Source: Casuarina equisetifolia
Lineage: Eukaryota > Streptophyta > Magnoliopsida > Fagales > Casuarinaceae
Direction of reading: 5' to 3'
Length of the DNA: 64,000 bases
Assembly: GCA_028551475.1 (NCBI GenBank)
Contig: CM052362.1
Location: 8,493,354 to 8,557,353 of the forward strand
Shown here: in pieces, positions 44,722 through 57,739 of the stretch
How the letters are laid out: every line of letters starts with the position of its first letter
Numbering within the stretch: position 1 is the stretch's first letter
Notes under the pieces: model-generated
Told to the model about the DNA's origin: nothing
Seen by the model: the letters and a program-made list of their open reading frames with translations, nothing else
Databases searched by the model: none
Translations under genes and position numbers: made by a program

Positions 44722-45949
44722 TGATAACTCTATTTTTTATATAGTTATTCTACCTATTTTTAGGTAATAAATAATATAATACTTATGAGAAAATATTTTA
44801 ATTCCTCTTTATTTATTTGAATTTGCCTTGTTTTTGTAGCATGAGGGGGCATGGAGAAAAAGGATGAATAGGGAAAACCAAATGCTTATTATATGACAAA
44901 ATCATAATATCAAGATCAAGAAAGTCAAGATGGGCTTGGGCTTTGGATGATTGTTATTAGATTTTCTATTATTGTTGGGTTTTCTAAATAAATAGAAAAC
45001 CTAGTTATGTTAGGAATTCAAATCTTAATTAATTTAGGAGTTCAAAACCTAATTGTTTTAGGTATTAAAAACCAACTTCTACTGGGATAAGGTCTAAACC
45101 CAAAACTTTATTTAAGAGAAGAGAAAAAGCGAAAGAAGAAAGAAGAGGAAATTGAGCACAACTCAAGGTTTTCTTGAAAAGAAAACAAAAAGGGCAACAA
45201 ACTTCTTGTTCTTGGATTCAAGATGCTTTCTTTATTTCCTATTATTATTCTTCCTCATTATTTCTTTATGTTTTAGTTTACTTTTGTTATATTTACAATG
45301 TAACCTAATTATGATGGTATGAATCTTATAATTGTTATATTTTGCAAGATATTTTGTTTATGTAAAGTTACATATTACTGTGTTTAATGTTTTTAAGTGA
45401 TTAGCTACCACTTAAATTATTTGATTTGCATGTTTGAGACCGACAAGAGATGATATGTAGTTGCTTCTTGTAATGTGTAACCATGAATTAAATATGGATA
45501 GACATATACCATATTGTTTGTGTAGCTTTCGGTGCAAACTAGGAATATTCATAAATCCTAATGCATTTGGTTTGTTTCAATTCATATATAGAGATATAGT
45601 GAATTAATGAGCTAAGTAGGTTTGCTATACCTAGACATAGGATAGTAAATAAACTAGGAAGTTCCACCATCACATAGATATTATTTTTCTTGCAAGCATA
45701 AATAATCAATATTAATACCTAGTAATTATGGTAAAATCATATACTCTAACATATTTCGTATATTTATTTTTCTTAGATTTAGTTAGTTAATCTATCATCT
45801 ATCATTTGGATTTGTTAGATAAATTCTAGAAGTTATTCACCATTAGTAATTAGTTAGTCTAGTAATCATCAATTTCTGTGGGACAATATATTTCTTATCA
45901 TTATATTACTTATTCGACATGTTCACTTGCATCTAAATTTCATCAAACA
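44722..45949 (-). mobile_element. Family-B solo LTR, copy 4 (1228 bp, reverse)
   Basis: On the plus strand it reads TGATAACTCTATTTTTTATA to AAATTTCATCAAACA, the reverse complement of the family ends. The target duplication is perfect: cttct at 44717-44721 and at 45950-45954. It is the only family-B copy in reverse orientation. No internal region is attached. Confidence 0.93.
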
Positions 45950-45954
45950 CTTCT

Positions 45955-48459
45955 TTTGTTTATGCTATTTGAAATAAGAAAAGTTATAGGACCTTTAAGA
46001 ACACCACTAGCTATGTATGTGACACTATTGAAGCTATTAAAAAGCTTATCAAAGATAGATTTTGCTATCTAAAAAAGAATTCTAAAATAGTTTGAAAAAT
46101 TATATTCAACGAGTTTGAAGATTTGAGAAGATTGTATTTAATTGGATGGGATGTTGTAAATGGTCTCAAGATAGGTGTATGTCACTAATCTTATCTTGAA
46201 TTAATAATATTTATATTTTACTTGGCAAAAAAGATAAAAAAAAAATCTTGAGTTCTGTTTGACAGCTAAAAATCACTCTCAATTGCGCTTTATAACAAAG
46301 GTTTTCTGAGTTTTATGTTTATAGTCCATCCTAGAAAACATAATTGACGAAGCATGGATTACTCCTACAGGAAAAAGATAATCATTTTACTCTTGCTCCT
46401 AATTTCGACTCCATATCTAACACAAAGTACAGCCAAATTGAATCGATAGAATAATCTATTTCAGAGTGCATAAGTACAAAAATGTTCAAGTATTACTATT
46501 TGGCTCTAGATATTGATGCTCTTGTCTACCACTGCTTCAGTCACTGTCCCTATAGAGAAAGAATTGAGGGTTCTTCTCAGCTTGTTGGACGAACCTTAAA
46601 AAGAATGTACAAAAGCAGGGTAAATCTTAGTAGCAAAGAGAATAGATTTTATCAACTGCAGTTTGCAAGCATAGTAGAGGGCTTTAAAGGTTCAGTTGTT
46701 ACCTTCAAATTCTCCTTACTGAAACAGTTACAGTCTTATTCCCTAGGTCTGGATAAAAACATTGAAATATCAAGTTAACATAGCGGAAGAATACCTTCTC
46801 TTTAGCCCATAATGTCATAATTTCTCTCTATCACTATAATAGATAAACTGTTGTTGTTTTATCTATTCAATCTCCTATGAATTGCAAACCCTAGGATTGG
46901 AGCATGATTACAAATCATAGCCTTGGTTATAGCTTCAACCCTAAGATCCGTCAAATTTGAACCAAGTGAATTATCTTAAAATGCTCATAAGAGGCTCCAA
47001 TTATACTCTATATAACTTATGAACAGGTCCCTCACATGGATTGCTTGAAGATCCCAGGACATTAAATTGATGGAGTATAACCCTTTGAAACCGAATATTG
47101 TCCAACTTAGTTTCAATATTTGTAAAGATTTTTCATTGAAGAATCCTAATGCAAGCAACAGGACTAGACCAAGAAAAGAAAACAACTTTGGATTAGCACT
47201 GATGATGAGACAACGAAGCACTCGAAATGGACATCCAACTCATTGAAATCTTATGGTAACGAAATTTACTGATTTATAATACTACCAGACTAGTATATCC
47301 TTCTCAAAGCTCTCTAGTAAAAATAAATAAAAATTCAGCAAGTCTTCTACCTTACAAATAATTGTAACAACGATGAAAGTTCTCTACACAACCTATAGCA
47401 ATATTATACAAACAAAATTTTCTTACTCCATCATGGCATGCATCAAATGGGATATCATATGTACTTTAGAATGAAATAAAAAGATGACATGCCTATTTCT
47501 TCAGACCGCATGATCAAGTTGGGCGTAAATGCAAACATTATACTGATAAATTATTTTACGTAAATACTTTTCCCACAAAAATATATTACATGATCTCCTT
47601 GTGTGCTACGATACCAAGTAAATAAAAGGTTGTCCACATGTAGCATAGGTCTTGATAGGATACATGACTTTTTGTACAAGCTTTGTAATATATTAGTTAT
47701 AAGAGAAAAATTTTCCTACCCATAAAAAATAAGATAGCAACTTATTATTTCAAAATGATTTTTCTATAACTTTTTAAATGTAACACTGTTTTTTATTCCA
47801 TAGAACTTCTCAATTTAACAATTTAGATTTTTTTTTTTTGGGCCACTGGAAACCCAATGTGGCACAAAAATAATAGGACAATAAAAATCAATTTTCGTTG
47901 AGAAGATGTTTTACAAATTGCCCCATAAAATAATGGGGAACTATTTCATTCAACAAACATGTTCAAGTTTTCACACATGAAATAAGAAAGATGATCCAAC
48001 GAAAGGCCATTGCTATCAAGTTTTATGTGCTATAACATGTTCAAAAAGCTCATAGTTGACATCTCAAATGCTTATATTGAGATATTAGTAAGTTAGGATT
48101 ACCAAATTTTAGGGTTGTCCTTGTGATCATCTCATCGTTTTTAATTGATTAAATATCATAACCCTATTAAGTTCTCAAAACTTTAAAAGTTAAGAGTTTT
48201 TTACAAATTCTAAAAGATTTGGATCCAATGTTCTTAGTTCTTCTCCTTGTAACAACAAAGCTTAGAAGCATGCATTAAGAGAATAACAGAATCGTATAGC
48301 AACACATACATAGGTACACTAAGATATATATGAGTAAGCAAAATAGTTCTTATAAAGGTTGTTAATATGCCACTCTTGTTGGCAAAAATTAGGAAATTAA
48401 TATGTAGGAAAGCATCTTTGTCTAAGAGCATTAATCTCTCTTAGGCAAATGTTTTGTTG
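45955..48459. other. No gene recognised
   Basis: This is AT-rich DNA with two motif-free frames, 46482-46778 (+, 98 codons) and 46985-47221 (-, 78 codons). It could include the remainder of intron 1 or the 5' flank of the pseudogene, but no right-copy sequence is available for comparison. A T-run occurs at about 47829-47840. Confidence 0.4.
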
Positions 48460-51400
48460 TGTTATAGTTAGAAGATTCCTACTTTGGTTTTCTCTCATTC
48501 ATAGATGAGCTTGTAATGCTAAAGCATGTCCCTAAGCCTTTGATTTCTCTTACCAATATGAATAAACTCACATATTTAGCGGGGGGAGGAAACAATTCTA
48601 ATGTCTATAAAACATTAATTTGCTCGAACAATTTTAAGGTTTTTGCAGTTTTTCCTATATGAATCTCTCATATACTTGAGTTTTCTAATAGCTTTAGACT
48701 CATAGTTATAGTAAAAAGAAGACTTTAACCTCCATGCTTTTGCATTTATGCTTAAGTTCCATCATCTCAATGATTTAAAGAAGGGAGTAGGTCTTTTCTA
48801 ACACATTTCAAATCCAAAATTCAAGTATGATGCTTTGACTTGTTGACTATGCCCCTATGGTTTCCTAATGCTCAAGGTTAGGAGTGTTAAAAAAGAATTT
48901 ATGTCCCACAATGTCATCAATTTGAAACAATTTCTTCTTTGTGCGAATGTTTTCTCTTTTCTTAATGATTGATTTTAAAGAAATGACTAAAACTTTCTAT
49001 CAATATGAAAAAGAAGAAAAAGAAGAAGAAGAAGAAAGAATAAGGTAGAAAATAAAGCTACCATAAGCATGCCTGTAGAACCATCACAATAATAGACATG
49101 CAAGTTAAGCACCCAAGGTTGATTTAATGAAAGGCTTATGACATTGCAAGCTTAGACTGTTATTTTGGCCCTATACAATTTAAGCTTTTTCTTTTTATAA
49201 TTATTGTTAAATTGTTGTCCATTAGGTCAAGGAATGCATGTTTACGCTTAAATGCTTATCACTATTAGGATGGTGCTTACCCCCTTCTTTCATTGAAAGA
49301 GAAAGAATTGGGAGTGTGTTAAATAGGGATTTAACTCAACAAGGGGTGGATGAGGCCTGGAATTTATAACTATTAGACCTTATGCTATTCTATCTTTTTG
49401 TTTTTGTCATAGAAGCTCCTTAAAGGTTATTAAATTATGTGCTTAGTTAATGGTTAATGATGGTATCAAAAAGAAAGGGTGGCACATCTTTATTGATGTA
49501 ATTTTTTTTTTTTTAAGTTTCTCAAGGAAGAATAGTTATGTTCCTTCGAATCAAAATTTTTTTATTTATGTTCTAAAACATGTTTGGTCCCTCTCTCAAT
49601 CTAAATAAAACTAATACTTCCCTTTTGGATGTTAGTGATCTTACCAAAGACTAAATGATGACCAGTCTAAGTTTAACATAGGTTTTTTTCCAATTAAGAA
49701 TCTTCGTGGGCCTTTGAACTCATATATATTAAAGAAAGTAAACTATAAAGTCTTGGTGGAAAAGAGAATTTCCACAGCTAGAAGTTAGGCTAATTAAAAA
49801 AAAAAATTCCCCCTTACATAGGTAGGTTAAAACTTAGCAACTCAAACTTGTTTACAAACCAAGCTTTAGAAAGTTTCTCTTTTTTAGATAAGTAGATTTT
49901 CAAAGATCTAGGTCTTGGGTAGATTTTTACAAGTTGCAATTAATGTTATAAATGATTTCAACGAAGTTCAAATACCATACAAACTTATCATTTGAAGAGG
50001 ATAGCATGAATTTGATTAGTATATTTCCATTATAACACTCTACAAGATTAGATGTTATAATTGGCACCATTATATGGATCATAATGAAGACATCAAAGAC
50101 TTAGTTTCAAAGATTATAATGATTAATGTTGTACCATGTCAAGTTTTATGTTAGCTTTTTACCCAACGAGAGTGAGATATATAAGTTATTACCCAACACC
50201 GAAATTGGAAGATCTATCCATTCTTTATGTGTGGTGAATACATAAGAACTAAAATAATTTTGACATATACACTTTATCAAAGAATGTAACTAAATAAACT
50301 TGAGATATATCAATAATCTCATGAGAATTCAATAATCACTTTTAGTGCAAGCAAAAACATGTAGAGGATAGGAAAAAATTAATGGAAAGCCACAAAGAGA
50401 TTACCTAGGTAAGTAAAGATTATTCTACTGATGAAAGAGAAAGTAAAAAAATCTATTTTTAGGAATAAATTATCAAAGATTAGTTTAAATTAATAGTTAC
50501 CAATGCTTGAGAATCATTGACAAATACCTAGCTCAATTGGAAACAAACATTACTAAAGACTTCTTAGTCCCAAATTCAAGTCTAGGTGCATGTGTGGGTG
50601 AGTGTTAAAAAAGTTATAATTAAAAAAATACATGAGAATCCAATTACTAAGTTATTATTAATTCCATAAGAATTGATTAATTGCTCATATATCTCAGTCA
50701 AGTTTTACTACATGATCTATGTATATGGTTCTAAGTGATGGCCTAGTTAATGATATGTTATTTTAGCATGTCTTACACGATCGATATATATGGTTTTAAG
50801 TGATGACCTGATTAATGATATATTATTTAAGCATGTCTTGTAATAAAGATACGATTTGTTGATCCCAAAACAAGCCAAAAAAAAAAAACACAATCTAGGT
50901 TATCTTATCTTCTCCAACTAATCTACTTTGATATATGGGTTCTATATCCTGTAATATTATTAATTAGTTATAAAACATTATGTATTTTATAGTTAATTTT
51001 TCACATTTTACTTAGTTTTATTCTTTTACCTCTTACTCTTAATTTCTCAATATATTTATTGCTTTCCATAAATTTGGGGAGACCCAATTGCAATATATAC
51101 TGTAGGCATTTCATGCTCACCTCACCTACCATGGTAGACAATAGTAAATCTCATGCCTTTACTCCCCCTTCAAGAATAGGACAGCTGAGTGCAATTACAA
51201 TCACATTATGGAGACTGGCCTTGCCCAATTGTCTAAAGCCTCTATTCCCCTCTCCTCTTTGGAATTTCAATTTTAGACTACTACATTTCTTATCAATTAG
51301 TTACCCTTCATGATCATTGGGAATGTTTGTCCCTAACAGGTTTTGTTTCATGCTCCACCTAATATTTCTATCTTGTATATGTTTGGTTGCACAATGTTTT

Positions 51401-52599
51401 CCTAACTCCAGCTCTATGCCTTCTATAAGTTGGTCCCTACTCCCAAAAGTGCATATTATTAGGGTATCCTCTAGGCTACCATGGCTACCATTACTATTGC
51501 CTTATTACTCAAAATTTTTACTCTTTTTTTTAATTTTTTTCTTCTTTTTAATATTATAACGAACGCACCTAACTCACACACATGGGTTGTTGAACTCCAA
51601 ACCTCACAATTGAAGCCCTCACTAACCCACCACTAAGCTAGCTAACTAAGCAAGTTCTTAAAGGTTTTACATTGCCACTAATGTGGTTTTTAATGAGGAA
51701 CAATTTCCCTTTAGCATTATGGGTTATCCCATCCTTGGGACATCTTCATTAGGCTCTCTATTTCTCCCATCATTGCCACTATGCCCCTTGCTTATTGTGT
51801 CTTTAAGGATTGTCAAGCACTATTATTAAACCAAAAGCTTAAGCTAATAGCTAAGGCATTGCCTTTGTTATCTTAATCTAACAACACCAATTAACTTTTT
51901 GGACTTAGGTACCTAAGCTAGCCATACACGAACTCCCTTTGCACCAAGCCCACAAAAGACCTCCCACTACAACTCACCATTGGCAATGTAGAGCCTCACA
52001 CTAAGTAGTGGGTATAAATGAAGTACTACACATAACTACACATAACTACACATTAAGAGTTGTAGCTAGGTAATTCATCACATTTAAGAACAAGGGTATT
52101 GCTAAGCCCCTATAAATCCCACAATGTTTCTTCAAGCTCCTCCTCTTTCACCACAAGCTCCATTGTCTCCACTTGTTTCTACTATTACTTTGATTGCAAC
52201 CATCTAGCTTGTTTCACTCCATCCTTATCGCCCTCTTATCCATCCTTACCCACTTTGTGTTCCCCTATTCCAACTCATACAATGGTTACTTGCCTTCACA
52301 ATAGGTGTATCTCTTGGTGGACTTTGACTAGGTAACATGCTTTTACCCTAGTATGTTAGTGCTCACCCCTACATCATGCCCACCTATTTTACCTAGGCAT
52401 CCATGATCCTCAAAGGCAAATGCTATGACTATTAAGTATACTATTCTGATCTGAAACAATACTTGAGAATTAGTTGCGCCACCCTTTCATGTTCAACCTA
52501 TTGGTTGCAAGATTTACAAGGTTAAACTCCGATGGTTTCATATGGTAATGAGTTATCATAATTTCATGCTCATTCTACATTTTAGTTGGATTTATTTTC
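48460..52599. other. No gene recognised; decayed repeat sequence
   Basis: The block 48465-48570 ('gttatagttagaagattcct' ... 'aatatgaataaactcacata') resembles 56505-56600, so both belong to one dispersed repeat, perhaps an old LTR end. A (gaa)n tract lies at 49010-49045 and a T-run at 49502-49515. Small frames at 51059-51313, 51317-51559 and 52099-52335 lie in pyrimidine-rich sequence and show no motif. A three-fold 'aactacacat' repeat is at about 52026-52055. Confidence 0.45.
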
Positions 52600-55500
52600 T
52601 CATTTTTCCTCATCTTTGACAGAGTCATTTTATTATATTACAATCAAGCAATGTTTAAATAGTCATCAAGTTGATTCCTTCTAAATACTTCACCCGATTC
52701 ACTCATCCCAATAATGGTTGGACTTTAAAATAAGCCTTGATTCCTCTTAAATACTTCACTTGATTCACTCTAATAATTGTTGGACTTCAACATAAACCTA
52801 AGTATTAGTTTAATAGAATGCATAAGACATATGGCTAGTTAAGCCAAATGATCAATATTTAAGTAGACTTTCAAATATAAAACTAAGGATTAGTTTGCCA
52901 GAATGCCTAAGAGATATAGCTAGTTAAGCTAAATGATAAAAACTTTAAGCCAATGTGTGCAGCCTAACGATGAGAAATTTCATCAAAATATGACAAGTGA
53001 CAAATTAAAAGAAATAAAAGGATATTTGGAACCGGTTTTTTAACTTGAGAATTTTTCCTTTTTCTAGTGGTAGCATGGGTGAGTGATTCCGTGTTTTATG
53101 TTTATCTTGATCTTTTCATAGCTTAGAAAAGGGACAAAGATGTGGTTATTAAAGGATGTATCAAGGTGTTACTATTTTTTTTTTGAAAATAAAGTGTAAT
53201 TTTCTAAGACCCTTTCATTTTTGTATATTTACTTATTTCTTGGTTGATTTCCACTGAGTGGTCAAATTTATAACTTTTAAGGATTATTGTTGAATAGTGA
53301 GCACATAAACTTTAACCACCTTGGCTTTCAAGTGGTAATAAATTTTCTTACTTTTTTTGCCATGTTTCATTTTAGTGAGCATTCATTATCATCTTCCATG
53401 ATCATTTGTAGTATCATTTCATAATATCTACAATCAAGTCATACTTAAAGAGTCATCTTGTTATTTTATTTTGTCTTTTAAAATACTTAAAGTGATTTAT
53501 TCATCTAAATGTTCATTAGACTTTAAACATTGCTTTAAAAGGAACATTTAAGTGTTATAGCTAGATGAGCTCAATGACCAAGAACATCAAGAGAAGATTT
53601 GCAACATAAAGATAGATGCTCTGAATTAGAATATAAGAGTTACAAGCTTAAAGAGATAAAAGAAAAAAAAATCTTTTGAAGCTTGTTTCAACTTAAGAAT
53701 CTTTCTTTTCACTAATTGGAAGCATGTGACAAGTGTTTCCTTGTTTGATAGTTATTTTGATCCTTGTGTAACTTAGAAAGAGGATCACAATTTATAAGTT
53801 AAAGAGGCACATTTAAGTCTTACTAAATGCATTTTATTGGAAAAAAGCAATCAAGAACAATTTTTTAAAGACCCTACTATCTTAGTTTGTGTGCCATATC
53901 TCCTGGCTGATCTAGTTTAGTGGGGAAACCCATAACTATTGGAAATTCATCATGTATGAATTTTCTTGGCTTCTTGCCATTATGCATTCTAGTGGGATTT
54001 TTAAAAAAAATTTCCTGATCTATTGATAGTATCATCTTATAAAATGTACAATCATGTCATGTTTAAAGAGTCGTTTGGTTGATTTTTTTTAAATTCCTAA
54101 CTTGATTCACTCATCCAAAAATTCTTCAACTTCAAAGATAATCCTAAGAACTAATCTAATGAATGCTTAAGAGATACAATTAGTTATGTTAAATAATCAA
54201 CAACTTCAAGCCATGACATGCAAACAAAGATTGAAAATTTTCAATCAAAATATTTGAGAGACAAGCTTCAACAGATGAAAGGGTTCTTTGAAGCTAATTT
54301 CAACTCTAGAATTTATTTATTTATTCTAAAAAAAGGAGCATGGATAAGTGTTTCCTTATTTATGGTTTGGTCTTCTCATAGCATAGAAAAAGGACCAAGA
54401 TGTGGTTGTTAAAGGACATATCAAGGTCTTACTAAGTGCACTTTATTGGGGGGGGAAAATGAAGTGCAATTTTTTAACACCCTTTTATTTCTATGCGTAC
54501 AATATGTCATGACTGATTTCTATTAAGTGGTTAAATTCATAACTTTTGGGGCCTATTATTCGGTAAAATTTATATGCAAGTGAATATGTCGAATAAGTAA
54601 TATAATGATAAGAAAGATATCATCCCACAGAGATTGGTAATTACTAAACAAATTAATTACTAACGGTGAACAACTCCTAGAATTTATCTAACAAATCAAA
54701 TTGATAGATGATAGATTAACTAACTAAATCTAAGAAAACTAAATACAATAAATATGTTAGAGCATATGATTTCACCATAATTACTAGGTATTAATATTGA
54801 TTATTTATGCTTACAAGAGGGATAATATTTATGTGGTGGTGAAACTTCTTAATTTATTTACTATCCTATGTCTAGGTATAGCAAACCTACTTAGTTCATT
54901 AATTCACTATATCTCTATATGTGAATTGAAACAAACCAAATGCATTAGGATCTATAAACATTCCTAGTTTACACTGAAAGCCACACAAATAACATGGTAT
55001 ATGTCTATCTATATTTAATTTGTGGTTACATATTACAAGAAGCAACTGCATATCATCTCCTATCGGTCTTAAACATGCAAATCAAATCATTCAAATGGTA
55101 GCTAATCACTTAAAAGCATTAAACACAATAATATGTAACTTCACATAAACAAAATATCTTGCAAAACATAATAATCATAAGATTCATACCATTATAATTA
55201 GGTTACATCGTAGCTCTAACAAAAATAAACTAAAACATCAAGAAAACCTTGAATTCTTGGTCTCTTTCTTGAGTTGTGCTCAATTTCCTCTTCCTCTTTC
55301 TTTTGCCTTTTCTCTTAAATAGGGTTTAGGTTTAGATCTATCTCCTATCCTAGTAGAACTGGGTTTTAAAGACCTAAAATAATTGGGTTTTGAACTCCTA
55401 AATTAATTGGGACTTGAATTCCTAACATGACTGGGTTTTCTATTTATTTAGAAAACCCAACAATAATAGAAAATCTAATAACAATCATCCAAAGCCCAAG

Positions 55501-56900
55501 CTCATCTTGACTTTCTTGATCTTGATATTACAATTTTGCCACACAATAAGCATCAGGTTCTCCATGTTCATTCCTTTTCTCCTTGCCTCCTTGTGCTATA
55601 TAAACAAGATAAATTTAGGTAAATAAAGAGAAGTTCAAATGTTTTCTCACAATTATTAAAGTTATTTATTACCTTAAATATGTAAAATAACTCTATAAAA
55701 ATAGAGTTATCACCTATCCTTGAACAATGAGGTACATGAACTTTGTATAACTTGGGTGGTTTTCATATCGTCATGAATTTTCTAAACTTTCTTCCCATTG
55801 TTCATTTTAATGGGTTTTAATGTTCATTTCCTTAATCTTTTCTAGTATCATCTTATAATATCTACAATCAAGCCATGTTTGAAGCCATCTATTCCTTTTT
55901 TTTTCAATTATTTAACCATATTCATTGATCCTGATACTTGTTTGACTTTAGACTTAAGAATTTTTTTTATAGGAATGTTTAACGATAAGGGATGACCCTT
56001 AACCAATGAGCACATAAACTTTGTTTATCTAATGTGGGTTTCAAAAGGTAATGAATTTTCCTAATTTCTTCCATTCTACAATTCTATAGGATTTTTTTTC
56101 GCTTTTCCCTAATCTTTCAAAGAGTCTTTTAGTTGATTTTGTTTAAATACTTAACCACTGTTCACTTATTATTATAGTGGTTGAACTTCAAATCTATACT
56201 TAAGAATTGCTTCATTGTAATTTTTAAGGCATATAACAAACTAAGCTTAAGAATAAATCACATTATAGAAAGATGAAAAGTTTCAATATGAATATGAGAG
56301 TGACAAGCTTAAAGAGAAAATATGATCCTTTGAAACTAGTTTTTGATGTAGAATTTGTCTTTCTTCTATCAAGGCAACATGGGAAAAGTGTTTCAACGTT
56401 TTATTATTATTTTGATCCTTTTTTAGCCTAGAAAAGGACCTAGATTTGACTGTCAAATGATATATTTAGGTCTTACTTAATACATTTTATTGTGTTATAG
56501 CTAAAGGATTACAAACTCAATTTTTGCTTAAAAGAATTGTAATATTGGAACATGCCTCTAAGTTTTTATATTATCTTATTTTTCAATGAACAAATTCACA
56601 TATATAAAAGAATACGTTTTATTGAAAAAAATCAAGAGTAATATTTAAGACCTTTTTATCTTTGTATGTATGTTGTATCATTTGGCTATTTTGATTGTAA
56701 TTTAATTCATAAATTTTTTGGGATTGCCTTGGACCAAAAATTTGTATTCTTTGGATGGATTCATATGGCAATGAATTGCCTTCATTCTTGCCATTATTCA
56801 TTTGAGTAGATTTTTTTTAACATTTTCTCTAATATTTGATGGTATCACTATATAATTTTTACAATCAAGTCATGTTTAAAGAGTCATCTAATTAAGCTAG
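52600..56900. repeat. Diverged long-period tandem array, about 640-bp monomers
   Basis: The landmark 'caatcaagtcatgtttaaag' and variants recur at about 52643, 53432, 54050, 55863 and 56863. A second landmark, 'gtggttattaaaggatgtat' and variants, recurs at about 53142, 53794, 54402 and 56448. After subtracting the 1161-bp solo LTR plus its target duplication, the spacings of the first landmark are about 790, 620, 650 and 1000 bp, so monomers are roughly 610-650 bp with some internal duplication (for example a 65-bp repeat near 52675-52800). The monomers are heavily diverged and non-coding. Confidence 0.7.
54557..55712 (+). mobile_element. Family-B solo LTR, copy 5 (1156 bp), within the tandem array
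   Basis: It starts TATTCGGTAAAATTTATATG (the TG has mutated to TA) and ends AAATAGAGTTATCA. The target duplication is perfect: cctat at 54552-54556 and at 55713-55717. It is shorter than the other copies because it lacks about 80 bp just after 'aaactaaaacat'. Confidence 0.92.
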
Positions 56901-57739
56901 GCACTTGTCAACTTACACTTATATAATTAAGTGTGTGTGGTAATATATTTTAAAAATTTTTATTTTCTTCTCTCTTTAATAAGCCCCTTGGTCTAGTTTC
57001 AACTTTGGAGCATAACCTTTATTCTTAGTACCTACAAGTAGCAACACAACGTAATATCGTGTGTAATAAAAATGGATAGCATCCTCCGTTTGCTTCGAGG
57101 CTTTTTAGTTTAATAAAAATGTAATCTTTCCTATATGTTCTGCTATGACAAACGTGTGTACTATTTCACCCATTTCTACACAAGAAAAAAAAAATCATAA
57201 TACTAGATCAGTGAATCGTAGAATTAATTTGCGTAACACCCTATATTTTATGAAGAAATTCTGACAAAAATGCTGTCAACATACTAGTAGAAGGACAATT
57301 GATAGAAGCCAAGTTTGTAACACCAGATTCAAGCTTTACCATAACTAAAGGCAACATCAAAACATTGGGGAAGTGTAATATCGTTTACAGTAAGCGGGCA
57401 TATGGACAAGCAGCACCACGAGACACTGTTACCGTCGTATATAACCACTACAAAGAAAGTAGCAGCCAGGAATAAAACCCTTGAAGGTGATGTTAACGTT
57501 CCTCTTTCTCCGACATAGAAATTGAAAATTGTCCTTTGCAGAAACAATAAACTTGTTTAGTGTTCTATTTTCTTTTCTTTTCTTTTTTTTGTTTTATTTT
57601 ATGTATCAAAGTACATGTTTTCAGTCTTTCCTTTATTTTACCGAGTCTTCTTCTTCAATGCCGTATGGTTTCTCTCAGTGGTTAGCTTTCTCATCTACTG
57701 GGTGTCTCTCTGTCCCTCCCTATATCTATCGGTTTCTCT
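56901..57739. other. No gene recognised; somewhat higher-complexity stretch
   Basis: The part at 57240-57530 is less AT-rich and looks single-copy within the window, but the minus frame over it (57329-57547) has no motif and I see no convincing exon. The part at 57545-57740 is pyrimidine-rich. Confidence 0.4.

Noticed and set aside
46482..46778. 98-codon plus-strand ORF as a possible gene
   Set aside because: No domain, no splice or promoter evidence, AT-rich neutral-looking sequence.
51059..51559. Two adjacent plus-strand ORFs of 84 and 80 codons
   Set aside because: Pyrimidine-rich sequence with hydrophobic chance frames and no recognisable family.
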